Below, one piece after another: positions 8,092 through 18,376 of a stretch of DNA of 64,000 nt. Every line of letters starts with the position of its first letter. The first letter of the stretch is position 1. The stretch spans positions 1,054,001 through 1,118,000 of the forward strand of contig NZ_CP007215.2 of assembly GCF_000300455.3 (NCBI RefSeq). The letters run 5' to 3'. Origin of the DNA: Kosakonia sacchari SP1. GTDB taxonomy: Bacteria; Pseudomonadota; Gammaproteobacteria; Enterobacterales; Enterobacteriaceae. The position numbers were made by a program, and so were the translations under genes. Below the pieces are notes generated by a model. That model was not told the origin of the DNA and did not search any database. It saw only the letters and a program-made list of their open reading frames with translations.

Positions 8092-8378
8092 ATGAACTTT
8101 TAGCGAAACGCAGCCCTGAAAGTCAGGCGCGAATTGAAGAGCGTGTTGATGAGCTGCGCCGCAACATTGTATTGAGCCAGCTACGTGAAGAATTGAATAT
8201 CTCCCAGACCGAGCTTGCCGGAGTCATGGGCGTTAAACAGCCGACACTGGCGAAGATAGAGCAGCCTGGCAACGATCCCCGTCTCTCTACTCTCAAGCGT
8301 TATGTCTCTGCGTTAGGTGGCGAGTTAAGCATTGATATCACATTGCCGACAGGCAAACGCGTTGCATTTCATATCTGA
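8079..8378 (+). CDS. XRE-family antitoxin, HigA-like
   Basis: 99 residues with a Cro/CI-type helix-turn-helix, ELNISQTELAGVMGVKQPTLAKIEQ, at about 45-70. It overlaps the toxin gene by 13 bases and is translated from an internal AAGGAG-type site in the toxin 3' end. It neutralises the toxin and probably represses through the inverted repeats at 7674-7717. Confidence 0.85.
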   Translation: MATLDELLAKRSPESQARIEERVDELRRNIVLSQLREELNISQTELAGVMGVKQPTLAKIEQPGNDPRLSTLKRYVSALGGELSIDITLPTGKRVAFHI

Positions 8379-8406
8379 TCTTGATGCAAAAAGCTGTGAA
8401 TTCGTT

Positions 8407-8439
8407 GCCGGATGGCGATGTGCGCCTTATCCGGCCTAC
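8407..8439. repeat. REP-type palindromic element
   Basis: GCCGGATGGCGATGTGCGCC followed by TTATCCGGCCTAC matches the enterobacterial REP consensus: GCCGGATG paired with CATCCGGC-like ends and the TTATCCGGCCTAC tail. It lies downstream of the antitoxin in the 274-base gap before the next gene. Confidence 0.8.
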
Positions 8440-8652
8440 ACAACACCGCATTGATTTTATGAGAAAAAATGCGCTCTCTGCCTGAGGCAATGATCTTCGC
8501 TCCGGATCGGGCAAATTGATTATCAGCGGTGAAACGTCTCCTGCCCGATACGTTTCCTGCCCGATATATAAAAAATGGTCGTCCGATTTTCGGTTGTGAG
8601 GGGTAGACGGCAAACGCCACACTGACTCCACTTAACAGCCCTGGAGACGACC

Positions 8653-9420
8653 ATGGATTTCACCGCTTTTCACCATCAAACCACACCATTACTGATCGCC
8701 AATGTCTGGGACGCAACCAGCGCGCAGGCGGCAGAGCAGGCCGGGTATCAGGCGTTGGGCACTTCCAGCGCCGCCATTGCCGCGATGCTCGGTTATGACG
8801 ACGGCGAACAGATGCCATTTGCTGAACTGCTGTTTATGGTGAAGCGCATTCGCGCCGCCTGCGATCTGCCACTCAGCGTGGATATGGAAGCCGGTTACGG
8901 CGAAACCGCACAAGCCATTGCCGATAACCTGCAACAATTAATAAAACTCGGCGTGGTGGGCATTAATCTGGAAGATAGCCGCGTGGTCAATGGCGAACGG
9001 CAACTGGTTGAGGCAACGCAATTTGCCCGGCAGTTGCGGGAAATCCGCGCGCAATTGCCATGCGCGCTGTTTTTGAATATCCGTACCGATACGTTCTTGC
9101 TGAACGTGGAAAATGCGCTGGCAGAGACGCTGTATCGCGGGCAGTTATATGCTCAACACGGCGCGGACGGTCTGTTTGTGCCTGGCGTGTTGCAAAACGC
9201 AGATATTGCCGCACTCGCGCAACAGATCCCTTTGCCGCTCAATGTTATGTGCGTTCCGGGGCTGGCAGGGTTCGCCGAACTGGCCACGCTCGGCGTGCGC
9301 CGCATTTCGATGGGCAATTTTGTTCATGCCGCGTTACAAACGCAGCTGAAAAACATACTGTTGAGCATGCAGACACAGCAATCCTTTGAGGGCGTTTTCC
9401 ACTATGCAAATCACGGATAA
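8653..9420 (+). CDS. Isocitrate lyase/PEP mutase family protein
   Basis: 255 residues, an (alpha/beta)8-barrel of the ICL/PEPM superfamily: LIANVWDATSAQAAEQAG near the N-terminus, the metal-site stretch VDMEAGYGE and NLEDSR. The KKCGH-type catalytic loop of true isocitrate or methylisocitrate lyases is not present. It is probably a lyase or mutase on another 2-oxo acid, or an oxaloacetate decarboxylase-like enzyme. Its 3' end overlaps the ada gene by 17 bases, so the two are co-translated. A GGAG site precedes the ATG at 8653. Confidence 0.85.
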   Translation: MDFTAFHHQTTPLLIANVWDATSAQAAEQAGYQALGTSSAAIAAMLGYDDGEQMPFAELLFMVKRIRAACDLPLSVDMEAGYGETAQAIADNLQQLIKLGVVGINLEDSRVVNGERQLVEATQFARQLREIRAQLPCALFLNIRTDTFLLNVENALAETLYRGQLYAQHGADGLFVPGVLQNADIAALAQQIPLPLNVMCVPGLAGFAELATLGVRRISMGNFVHAALQTQLKNILLSMQTQQSFEGVFHYANHG

Positions 9421-10456
9421 AGCGCAGTGCGACACCTGGTATCAGGCGCTGCTCGAACGCGCTTCCGAATACACCGGCCTCTTTTTTGTCGGCGTCAAAA
9501 CCACCGGGGTTTTTTGTATTTCCGTCTGTCGCGCGCGTAAACCGAAGCGGGAAAATGTGGTGTTTTTCCGCGAAATGAAATCAGCGCTCGATGCCGGTTT
9601 CCGCCCGTGTAAAGTGTGTCGACCAACAGAAAATGCCTGTTCGGCACCGACCTTTATTGAGCAGGCGTTAGCGCTGGTTCGCGCCAATCCTAAAATGCGC
9701 ATCAGCGATACGCTGCTGCGCGAACAGGGTATCAGCCCGGAGCGCGTGCGCCGCTGGTTTTTACAGCAACATGGCATCACGTTTCAGGCTTTTCAGCGCA
9801 TGTCGCGGGTAAATGCTGCGCTTCAGGAGTTGAAAGGCGGGCGCAGCGCCACCGAAGTTGCCTTTGACAGCGGTTATGAATCACTCAGCGGTTTTGGTTA
9901 TACCTGTAAAAAACTCACTGGCGCGGCACCGAGCCTCGGGCAGTCGGTGATCATGATCCACCGTTTCACCACACCGATTGGCCCGATGTTTGTCTGCGCC
10001 ACGGAACAGGGCGTTTGCCTGCTGGAGTTTGTTGACCGGCGCATGCTGGAGACTGAATTCAGCGACTTACAGCGCTTGCTGAAAGCACGCATTATCGCCG
10101 GGGAAAACGCGCACACCCGGCAGGCGGAAAAAGAGATCGGCGAGTATTTTGCCGGCGACAGGCGGCAATTTTCGCTGACGCTGGATCTGCCTGGCAGTGA
10201 ATTTCAGCGCCGTGTCTGGCAGGGCTTGCAAACGGTGCCGTACGGCCAGACCACACATTATCAGGCACTGGCGGAATTCCTTGCACAACCCACTGCGGTA
10301 CGTGCCGTCGCGGCGGCCAATGGCGCAAACCGGGTGGCGATTGTCATTCCTTGTCATCGCATCATCGGTAAAGATGGCGCCATGACCGGCTACGGTGGTG
10401 GTATCGCGCGCAAAGCGTGGTTGATCGCGCATGAGAAAAACCACCTTATACGGTAG
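9404..10456 (+). CDS. ada: Ada-type DNA alkylation repair protein and regulator
   Basis: 350 residues from the ATG at 9404. The N-terminal Zn/phosphotriester domain has Cys38, Cys42, Cys69 and Cys72 (TTGVFC..VC, FRPCKVC) at the same numbers as E. coli Ada. An AraC-type HTH segment (about 85-170) is followed by an O6-alkylguanine transferase domain with the acceptor Cys317 in VIPCHRIIG. It accepts methyl groups from phosphotriesters and O6-methylguanine; methylated Cys38 turns Ada into an activator. Unlike E. coli, no alkB follows; the partner is the overlapping upstream PEP-mutase-like gene. No Ada operator was recognised upstream. Confidence 0.9.
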   Translation: MQITDKAQCDTWYQALLERASEYTGLFFVGVKTTGVFCISVCRARKPKRENVVFFREMKSALDAGFRPCKVCRPTENACSAPTFIEQALALVRANPKMRISDTLLREQGISPERVRRWFLQQHGITFQAFQRMSRVNAALQELKGGRSATEVAFDSGYESLSGFGYTCKKLTGAAPSLGQSVIMIHRFTTPIGPMFVCATEQGVCLLEFVDRRMLETEFSDLQRLLKARIIAGENAHTRQAEKEIGEYFAGDRRQFSLTLDLPGSEFQRRVWQGLQTVPYGQTTHYQALAEFLAQPTAVRAVAAANGANRVAIVIPCHRIIGKDGAMTGYGGGIARKAWLIAHEKNHLIR

Positions 10457-10530
10457 CGGCGTTCACCTCTTTGGCAGAAAAACCTGCGGTTGCGGGCTTA
10501 AGATCGCGCGCGTTTGCCGCTCATACCGGT

Positions 10531-12360
10531 TTATGGTGTGGATGATGTGCCGTGATCGGTAATTGCCTGCGCGGCGCAAATCAGCGCCAGGTGGCTTAAA
10601 CCCTGCGGCAGGTTACCGCTCCACTTGCCGGTGCGAACATCAAACATCTCATTAAAGGTTTCGACATTGCCTTTATCGCAAAGGGCGCTGAGGATCGCTT
10701 CCATTGCCGTCTCGGCTTGGGTTATCTCACCCATTGCTGCCCAGGCTGCCGCCAGCCAGAACGAACAGGCGACAAAGGTGTTCTCTTCCTGTTCGACGCC
10801 GCTGTAGCGGTAGACCAGTGCGCCACCGTGGCCCAGCTTGTCTTCAATCGCCCGGTAAGTGGCCAGCATGCGCTGAGGGTTAACCTGTTGACCATAGCGA
10901 TAAACCAGCGCCAGCGAAGCATCAAGCCGATCGTCGTTATCGGGGTAAAAGAGGTAAGCCTGCTTGCGCTCTGACCAGCAATGGGTTTCGATCCAGTCGC
11001 GGATGCGATCCCGCTCGCGCTCCCAGCGCCCGACCCACGTCGGCTCGATGTACTTCTCTTTCGCCATCAGCACGGCCATATCCAGCGCCAGCCAGCATGC
11101 CATCTTGGAGTGGGTATAATGTTGCAGCTCGGGCAGTTCCCAAATCCCGCAATCCTTTTGCCGCCAGTGATCGGCGCAGCAGTTTGCCAGCTCACCCAGC
11201 AGTCGCGAGGTGGTGAGATCCAGCACATGGCCCGCTTTCACGAACAGCTCCGCTGTTGCCAGCATGTCGCCATACATGCTGAGCTGTAGCTGGTCGCGCG
11301 CATTGTTTCCCACTCGCACCGGCTTTGAATTTTTGTAGCCCCGCAGTGCCGGGTATGTTTCGCAGGGCACTTCATCCCCTTCAAGGGTGTAACACGCCTG
11401 CAGCCGGACACCATGGCGGATAATGGTTTTTGAAAGCCAGGAGAAGGCGGCTTTGCACTCTTCCAGCGCGCCTAAAAAGGCAAAGGCTTTAATAATCAGG
11501 CAGGCATCGCGGATCCACGCGTAGCGATAATCGTAGTTTTTCTCACCGCCAACGCCCTCAGGAATGGAGGTGGTCGCCGCCGCCGCAAGCGCGCCGGTGG
11601 GCGAGTACCAGAGAAATTTTAGCGCCAGCGCGGAACGCCCGACATGTTCTGCGTAGCGTCCTGCATAGCTCAGGCTTTTACTCCAGTCGCACCATGCGGC
11701 ATGGCTGGTTTCAATACGCGCGTCAATAGCCTCAAGACTCGGGACTGCCAGCGGCTCTTTCTCGGTCACCAGCAGGGCGACTAACCGCCGTTGACCCGCC
11801 GAAACCGTAATGTGGCCGTTAACCTGCTCATCGTCGGCGTCGATGATGTTGACCTCTTCGCTGGTGCGCAGCATCGCCATTGAATCAGCGATATGGTAGA
11901 CGTTGCCGTGCGCGGTTTTATTCATCCACGGCGAACAGGTTTCCGCCCGTGTGCCGAAACGGACTTTCAGCGTTAAGACCACCTTGCCTTCCAGACCTTC
12001 AATCCGGCGCGCCAGCTCGCTCCACGGCAAACGTCCGGCGAGCGTACTGTTAATAGATTCGGTGAGTAACACTTTGCCGCTGGCGGTGGTGAAGGTGGTT
12101 TCCAGCACATTGCTGTCCTGCCTGTAGCAGCGGTTCACGGTGTAAGGTTGCTGCGGCGCTAACTGAAAAAAACCGCCAATCTCCGGGTCGAGCAGGCGAT
12201 CAAACAGCGGCGGGGAATCCAGGTTCGGCGCGCACCACCAGTCGATTGATCCGTCGGGGGCGATAAGTGCGACCGAGCGCCCTTCGCCAATCGCGGCGTA
12301 ATCGCCGGGTTCGGCAAAGCCATCCTCCCGTACAGGAGAGTGAGAAATTGTGTTCTTCAC
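10531..12360 (-). CDS. Glycoside hydrolase family 15 protein (glucoamylase/trehalase-like)
   Basis: 609 residues if started at the GTG at 12360, with AAGGA upstream. The true start is uncertain because the frame stays open further into the SDR gene. The N-terminal domain begins GDYAAIGEGRSVALIAPDGSIDWWC. The (alpha/alpha)6 catalytic domain shows YRYAWIRDACLIIKAF, the GH15 substrate-binding and acid region, and GIWELPE. Family members hydrolyse alpha-glucosides, including trehalose in some bacteria. It follows the SDR gene by 70 bases on the same strand, probably one operon. There is no signal peptide, so it is cytosolic. Confidence 0.85.
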   Translation of the reverse strand: MKNTISHSPVREDGFAEPGDYAAIGEGRSVALIAPDGSIDWWCAPNLDSPPLFDRLLDPEIGGFFQLAPQQPYTVNRCYRQDSNVLETTFTTASGKVLLTESINSTLAGRLPWSELARRIEGLEGKVVLTLKVRFGTRAETCSPWMNKTAHGNVYHIADSMAMLRTSEEVNIIDADDEQVNGHITVSAGQRRLVALLVTEKEPLAVPSLEAIDARIETSHAAWCDWSKSLSYAGRYAEHVGRSALALKFLWYSPTGALAAAATTSIPEGVGGEKNYDYRYAWIRDACLIIKAFAFLGALEECKAAFSWLSKTIIRHGVRLQACYTLEGDEVPCETYPALRGYKNSKPVRVGNNARDQLQLSMYGDMLATAELFVKAGHVLDLTTSRLLGELANCCADHWRQKDCGIWELPELQHYTHSKMACWLALDMAVLMAKEKYIEPTWVGRWERERDRIRDWIETHCWSERKQAYLFYPDNDDRLDASLALVYRYGQQVNPQRMLATYRAIEDKLGHGGALVYRYSGVEQEENTFVACSFWLAAAWAAMGEITQAETAMEAILSALCDKGNVETFNEMFDVRTGKWSGNLPQGLSHLALICAAQAITDHGTSSTP

Positions 12361-12430
12361 GGTGGTGCGATCCTTACCAGAAATGACCGCCAGACGGCGG
12401 CCATATAAAGAGTGGAAGCGGGAGTGAGAA

Positions 12431-13324
12431 TTACAGCGTGCCGGTCCCCCCGTCAGAACACCAAACCTGCCCGGAGGTGTAGCTGCTTTCTGCCGAGGCC
12501 ATGGTGACATACAGCGGGGCAATTTCTGCGGGCTGACCAGGGCGGCCCAGCGGCGCGCTGGCACCGAACTGCTGCACTTTTTCCTGCGGCTGACCGCCGC
12601 TCGACTGCAGCGGTGTCCAGTAAGGGCCAGGCGCCACCGCATTGACGCGAATGCCTTTTTCACCCAGCTGCTGTGCCAGAGATTTGGTGAACGCCACAAT
12701 CGCCGCTTTGGTCTGCGCGTAATCCAGCAAAATCGGGCTTGGCTGGTATGCCTGCACCGAAGAGGTGTTGATAATGCTGGCTCCGCGCGGCAGATGCTCC
12801 ACTGCGGCTTTGGTTATCCAGAACATCGCATAGACGTTGGTTTTAAAGGTGGCGTCAAAATCCTCGGTCGAAAGTGTCAGGATTGACTCGTTAAACTGCT
12901 GGCGACCGGCGTTATTGACCAGAATATCCAGCCCGCCCAGTTTGGCTACCGCCTCTTTAACCAGGGTCTGGCAAAACGCTTCTGAGCGGATATCACCCGG
13001 AATGGCGATGGCTTTTCGCCCTTCGGCTTCGATCAGTTTGATCACTTCAGCGGCGTCGGATTCCTCTTCCGGCAGGTAGTTAATCGCCACATCCGCGCCT
13101 TCGCGGGCATAGGCAATGGCAACTGCCCGGCCAATGCCGGAGTCGCCGCCAGTAATCAGCGCTTTGCGGCCCGTTAAACGTCCGGAACCCCGGTAGCTGG
13201 TTTCACCGTGATCCGGCACAGGTTTCATTTTGCTGGCAAGACCCGGTGCGGGCTGCGGTTGTTCGACAAACGGAGGAGTAGGATAGTGCGGTGCTAGCGT
13301 GGTTTTAGGGCTTTGCTCTGCCAT
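12431..13324 (-). CDS. SDR-family oxidoreductase, YghA-like
   Basis: 297 residues from the ATG at 13324, with AAGGAG 5-6 bases upstream. After a proline-rich N-terminal extension come the Rossmann motif [17 protein letters not shown], the catalytic Ser in [12 protein letters not shown], and Tyr-x3-Lys (DYAQTKAA). It resembles E. coli YghA and the general-stress SDRs with the same N-terminal tail. Pairing with a GH15 glycosidase suggests a stress or carbon-storage role, but the substrate is unknown. Confidence 0.88.
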   Translation of the reverse strand: MAEQSPKTTLAPHYPTPPFVEQPQPAPGLASKMKPVPDHGETSYRGSGRLTGRKALITGGDSGIGRAVAIAYAREGADVAINYLPEEESDAAEVIKLIEAEGRKAIAIPGDIRSEAFCQTLVKEAVAKLGGLDILVNNAGRQQFNESILTLSTEDFDATFKTNVYAMFWITKAAVEHLPRGASIINTSSVQAYQPSPILLDYAQTKAAIVAFTKSLAQQLGEKGIRVNAVAPGPYWTPLQSSGGQPQEKVQQFGASAPLGRPGQPAEIAPLYVTMASAESSYTSGQVWCSDGGTGTL

Positions 13325-13439
13325 GCTTTCTCCTTCAGACGTTGTTATACACGTCATTAAGCCTGGCATAGATGTGAGCGTTGTCACGCTATCAAGCGGT
13401 AAACCAGCGTTGAGAAAAGTCTGTAAACAGCGGGGAAAG

Positions 13440-13475
13440 GACGGGCAACGACGACATGCATTCGTGTTGCCCGTC
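13440..13475 (-). terminator. Hairpin downstream of ascB
   Basis: GACGGGCAAC (13440-13449) pairs with GTTGCCCGTC (13466-13475) in a perfect 10-bp stem with a 16-base loop. It lies 16 bases past the ascB stop. The following T run on the minus strand is weak. Confidence 0.55.
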
Positions 13476-13491
13476 TGGTGTGGCACGGTGT

Positions 13492-14919
<1,428 letters not shown>

Positions 14920-14937
14920 TTACCTCGCTTTCTTAAA

Positions 14938-16380
14938 TCAGGCTCGTGCTTCTTTTACAGTGACTGGCTCAGCCGCTTGCGGTTTGTTCTCGGTTTCCAC
15001 GGGAATATCTTCAAACCCGAGTAGCAGCGTCAATACGAAAGACAACACTACCGCCAGCGCCATCACGCCGAACACCCAGACGATGGACATCGGGTTGGCC
15101 GGGTCGAAGAACTGCACGCTGGTGAATAATCCCGGTGCCGCCATCGAGTGGCTGGCCAGCCCGGCGATACCCGCGACCGCGCCGCAGACAAAACCGCTAA
15201 TTAAACTCGCAATCAGCGGGCGTTTCAGACGCACCGCCACACCGTAGAGCGCCGGTTCAGAAATACCGGCCAGAATCGCCGAAGCCGCTGCCGCCATTGC
15301 GGTCTGGCGCAGTTCCGGGTTTTTGGTTTTCCATGCCACCGCCAGCGAAGAGCCGCCGAGCGACAGGTTCGCGCCGATTTCTGACGGCATGACCATGCCC
15401 TCTTTGCCGGTTTCCGCGATGGTTTGAATAATGGTTGGGGTGAAAACACGGTGCATACCGGTCATCACCAGCAGCGGCCACAGTGCGCCCATAATGGCAA
15501 CCGAGAGCCAGCCGAGATAGCCGTGAATGGTATAGACCAGCGCGGAAATCGCGCTACCGATCCAGATACCGAGCGGGCCAATCAGCACAATCGCCAGCGG
15601 CGCGGCAATCAGCACGATCAACATCGGTTTTAAGAAGTTTTTCGTCACCGCCGGCGTAATACGATCCACCCAGCGTTCGATATACGACAGGCACCAGGTC
15701 ATCACCAGCGCCGGGATCACCGTATAGGTGTATTTCACCGCCGTTACCGGAATCAGCGCGAACTCAACGTGCTCGCCCTGCGCGGCTTTCGCCATCAGAT
15801 CGACAAAGCTCGGATGCACCAGCACCCCGGCGATGGCGATCGCCAGCGACATATTGGTTTTGAATTTCACCGCCGCAGAGGCCGCCACCATCAATGGCAG
15901 GAAGAAGAAAGCGCCATCGCCAATCACCGTCAAAATCGTCAGCGTGGAGGAGCCTTTTGGCAATGCGCCGGACATTTCCAGCACCATTGCCAGCAGTTTG
16001 ACCATCGACCCGCCGATGATCGCCGGGATCAGCGGCGACATGGTGCCGATCAAGGCATCAAGAATGCCCGCGCCAATACGGCGCAACGTCAGTTTTTGCT
16101 TAGTCTGTACTTCAACCGGCTGCATATCTTGCGGCAGCAGGCTGACCACCTCGCGAAACGCCTGGGAAACGGTGTTGCCGATGATCACCTGGCACTGATT
16201 GTCGTTGCGTACCACACCCATGACGCCGCTGACGCTTTTAAGCGTTGGCGCGTCGATACGGGTTTCGTCTTTCACTACAAAGCGCAGACGCGTCATGCAG
16301 TGCGTTACAGCGGCGATATTCTCGGCTCCGCCCAGCGCGTCCACCACCGAGTGGGCCAGCGCGGCATAATTCTTTGCCAT
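14938..16380 (-). CDS. ascF: PTS beta-glucoside EIIBC permease AscF
   Basis: 480 residues. EIIB comes first, with phosphocysteine Cys28 in VTHCMTRLRF, then a multi-span EIIC with ISEPALYGVAVRLKRPL. No EIIA domain is present, so it must borrow one, classically the glucose EIIA or another EIIA in the cell. It takes up and phosphorylates arbutin/salicin/cellobiose-type sugars. It is transcribed divergently from ascG, with operator-like palindromes between them. Confidence 0.95.
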   Translation of the reverse strand: MAKNYAALAHSVVDALGGAENIAAVTHCMTRLRFVVKDETRIDAPTLKSVSGVMGVVRNDNQCQVIIGNTVSQAFREVVSLLPQDMQPVEVQTKQKLTLRRIGAGILDALIGTMSPLIPAIIGGSMVKLLAMVLEMSGALPKGSSTLTILTVIGDGAFFFLPLMVAASAAVKFKTNMSLAIAIAGVLVHPSFVDLMAKAAQGEHVEFALIPVTAVKYTYTVIPALVMTWCLSYIERWVDRITPAVTKNFLKPMLIVLIAAPLAIVLIGPLGIWIGSAISALVYTIHGYLGWLSVAIMGALWPLLVMTGMHRVFTPTIIQTIAETGKEGMVMPSEIGANLSLGGSSLAVAWKTKNPELRQTAMAAAASAILAGISEPALYGVAVRLKRPLIASLISGFVCGAVAGIAGLASHSMAAPGLFTSVQFFDPANPMSIVWVFGVMALAVVLSFVLTLLLGFEDIPVETENKPQAAEPVTVKEARA

Positions 16381-16452
16381 CAGATTTTATCCTGTTTTAT
16401 CAATAAGGTACTGTTTCACCGCCACGCTCTGGCGGCCATGAAACATGAAATA

Positions 16453-16497
16453 GGTAACCGGTTCCACAAAATCATGATGAGTTTCATTGTGTGAAAC
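16453..16497. promoter_or_regulatory. AscG operator region of ascFB
   Basis: GGTAACCGGTTCCA (16453-16466) matches the palindrome TGAAACCGGTTTCA, found at 6024, at 11 of 14 positions. A further inverted repeat, GTTTCA-TTGTG-TGAAAC (16481-16497), lies close by. Both sit between the divergent ascF and ascG starts. Confidence 0.6.
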
Positions 16498-16526
16498 AAT
16501 ATGTAAAAAGCGGTTATTTTTATAAT

Positions 16527-16542
16527 CGTGATGATGATCACT
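16527..16542. promoter_or_regulatory. CRP-like site in the asc intergenic region
   Basis: CGTGA-TGATGA-TCACT matches the CRP consensus at 8 of 10 positions with the correct 6-base spacer. The asc operon is known to need CRP in E. coli. Confidence 0.55.
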
Positions 16543-16644
16543 TAATGTCAGGCGTGCGAAATGTTCATCTGTCGGGGTTAAGTGTTCCCATCATCGCAAC
16601 GCCTGAAGTACACTTCGGGTCACGATTTTTGAGGGGTAGGATCG

Positions 16645-17658
16645 ATGGCGACAATGCAGGAAGTAGCAAAGCGGGCTGGCGTGTCGAAAGCCACCGTTTC
16701 CCGCGTGCTGACAGGCAAAGGGTATGTCGGCGAAGAGACGAAAGCGCGCGTCTTTCAGGCGATTGCCGAAAGTGGTTATCGCCCGAATTTGCTGGCGCGC
16801 AGCCTGGCTTCCAGCAAAACCCAAACTCTCGGGCTGGTGGTCACCAACACCCTCTATCACGGCGTTTACTTTAGCGAGCTGCTTTCCCACGCCGCGCGCA
16901 TGACCGAAGATAAAGGCCGCCGATTGCTGCTGGCAGATGGCAAACACAGCGCCGAAGAGGAGCGCCAGGCGATCCAGTACCTGCTCGATTTACGCTGTGA
17001 CGCGATCATTATTTATCCGCGCTTTCTTAGCGTCGATGAACTCGATGAGATTATCGATAACCACTCGCAGCCCATCGTGGTACTCAACCGCCGGTTGCGT
17101 AAACATGCCAGCCACTGCGTTTACTCTGACCAGAAAGCCTCCAGCATGAACGTGGTGTCGCGGCTTATCTCCCGTGGCCACCGCGATATTGCGTTTATTA
17201 CCGGTTCGCTGGATTCCCCCACCGGTATTGAACGTTTATCGGGCTATAAAGACGCGCTGGCGCAGCACGGGATTGAGGTGCGTAATGAGTTGATCGCCGA
17301 AGGAAAATGGACGCCAGCCAGCGGCGCGCAGGGCGTGGCGGAGCTGCTCTCTCGTAAGGCGACCTTCAGCGCGCTGGTGGCGAGCAATGACGATATGGCC
17401 ATTGGCGCGATTAAACAGCTACATGAAAGCCAACTTGCGGTACCCCGTCAGGTGTCAGTGGTGGGGTTTGATGATATCGCCATTGCGCCATTTACCGTGC
17501 CGGCGCTCTCCAGCGTGAAAATCCCGGTCACCGAGATGATTAAAGAGACGATTAACCGCTTGATCTTTATGCTTGATGGCGGCGATTTTCACTACCAGCA
17601 AACCTTTCCCGGCGAGCTCATCACTCGCGATTCTATCATTAACGGCCCGCACGCCTGA
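16645..17658 (+). CDS. ascG: asc operon repressor AscG
   Basis: 337 residues. The LacI-family HTH TMQEVAKRAGVSKATVSRVL is followed by a sugar-binding domain. It represses ascFB from the divergent operators and probably itself. It is a close paralog of the repressor at 3075-4079, with an almost identical recognition helix, so cross-binding of the two operator sets is plausible. A strong terminator follows. Confidence 0.93.
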   Translation: MATMQEVAKRAGVSKATVSRVLTGKGYVGEETKARVFQAIAESGYRPNLLARSLASSKTQTLGLVVTNTLYHGVYFSELLSHAARMTEDKGRRLLLADGKHSAEEERQAIQYLLDLRCDAIIIYPRFLSVDELDEIIDNHSQPIVVLNRRLRKHASHCVYSDQKASSMNVVSRLISRGHRDIAFITGSLDSPTGIERLSGYKDALAQHGIEVRNELIAEGKWTPASGAQGVAELLSRKATFSALVASNDDMAIGAIKQLHESQLAVPRQVSVVGFDDIAIAPFTVPALSSVKIPVTEMIKETINRLIFMLDGGDFHYQQTFPGELITRDSIINGPHA

Positions 17659-17666
17659 TCTCGTCA

Positions 17667-17705
17667 GCTGTCATCGTCACTTCTGTCGATGACAGCCCAC
17701 TGTTT
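17667..17705 (+). terminator. ascG terminator
   Basis: GCTGTCATCG (17667-17676) pairs perfectly with CGATGACAGC (17687-17696). The 10-bp stem is followed within a few bases by TGTTTTTAT. Confidence 0.8.
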
Positions 17706-17741
17706 TTATAAAAGTCCTTTAATTACATAGAATTATAATTA

Positions 17742-17757
17742 TGGCACGCTTTGTGAA
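17742..17757 (+). promoter_or_regulatory. Sigma54 -24/-12 promoter candidate for hydN
   Basis: TGGCACG (17742-17748), then GTGAA about where -12 TTGCA is expected: -24 is perfect, -12 is imperfect. The hydN-hypF operon of E. coli is sigma54- and FhlA-dependent, which supports the call. The ATG of hydN is 38 bases beyond. Confidence 0.55.
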
Positions 17758-17794
17758 TACTCCGGCGGGATATCGCCTTTTTCCGGAGGAATTC

Positions 17795-18340
17795 ATGAAC
17801 CGATTTATTATGGCTGACGCAGCAAAATGCATCGGCTGTCGCACCTGTGAGGTCGCCTGCGTGGTGTCTCATCAGGAAAACCAGGATTGCGCGGCGCTCA
17901 CCCCTGAGACGTTTCTGCCGCGTATTCACGTCATCAAAGGTGTCAATGTGTCGACGGCGACATTGTGCCGTCAGTGCGAAGACGCACCCTGCGCCAATGT
18001 CTGCCCGAACGGCGCCATTAGCCGCGACGAAGGGTTTGTGCATGTGATGCAGGAGCGCTGCATTGGCTGCAAAACCTGTGTAGTCGCGTGCCCGTACGGT
18101 GCGATGGAAGTGGTAGTGCGCCCGGTTATTCGCCACAGCGGCGCAGGCCTGAATGTGCGCGCGGAGAAAGCCGAAGCCAACAAATGCGATTTGTGCCACC
18201 ACAGCGAAAGCGGCCCCGCTTGTATGCAGGCCTGCCCGACCAACGCGCTGGTGTGTGTCGATCGCAACTTACTGGAACAGATGAGCGCGGAAAAACGTCG
18301 TCGCGCCGCGCTGGATGGCGCCGTTTCCCTGGTGTTCTAA
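17795..18340 (+). CDS. hydN: Electron-transfer protein HydN
   Basis: 181 residues from the ATG at 17795, with CCGGAGGA just upstream. Four Cys-rich ferredoxin motifs (CIGCRTCEVAC, CRQCEDAPCANVC, CIGCKTCVVACPYG, CDLCHH...CMQAC) predict four [4Fe-4S] clusters. It passes electrons in formate metabolism and is required for full formate dehydrogenase H activity in E. coli. It is first in the hydN-fdhF-hypF operon and slightly longer than the E. coli protein at its C-terminus. Confidence 0.95.
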   Translation: MNRFIMADAAKCIGCRTCEVACVVSHQENQDCAALTPETFLPRIHVIKGVNVSTATLCRQCEDAPCANVCPNGAISRDEGFVHVMQERCIGCKTCVVACPYGAMEVVVRPVIRHSGAGLNVRAEKAEANKCDLCHHSESGPACMQACPTNALVCVDRNLLEQMSAEKRRRAALDGAVSLVF

Positions 18341-18376
18341 ACAATCTGAATTTCACTTTTAACAGGTCTGTTACTG

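Noticed and set aside
9419-9426. AAAGCGCA resembling an Ada operator half
   Set aside because: It lies inside the ada coding sequence after the start codon, so it cannot serve as its promoter site.
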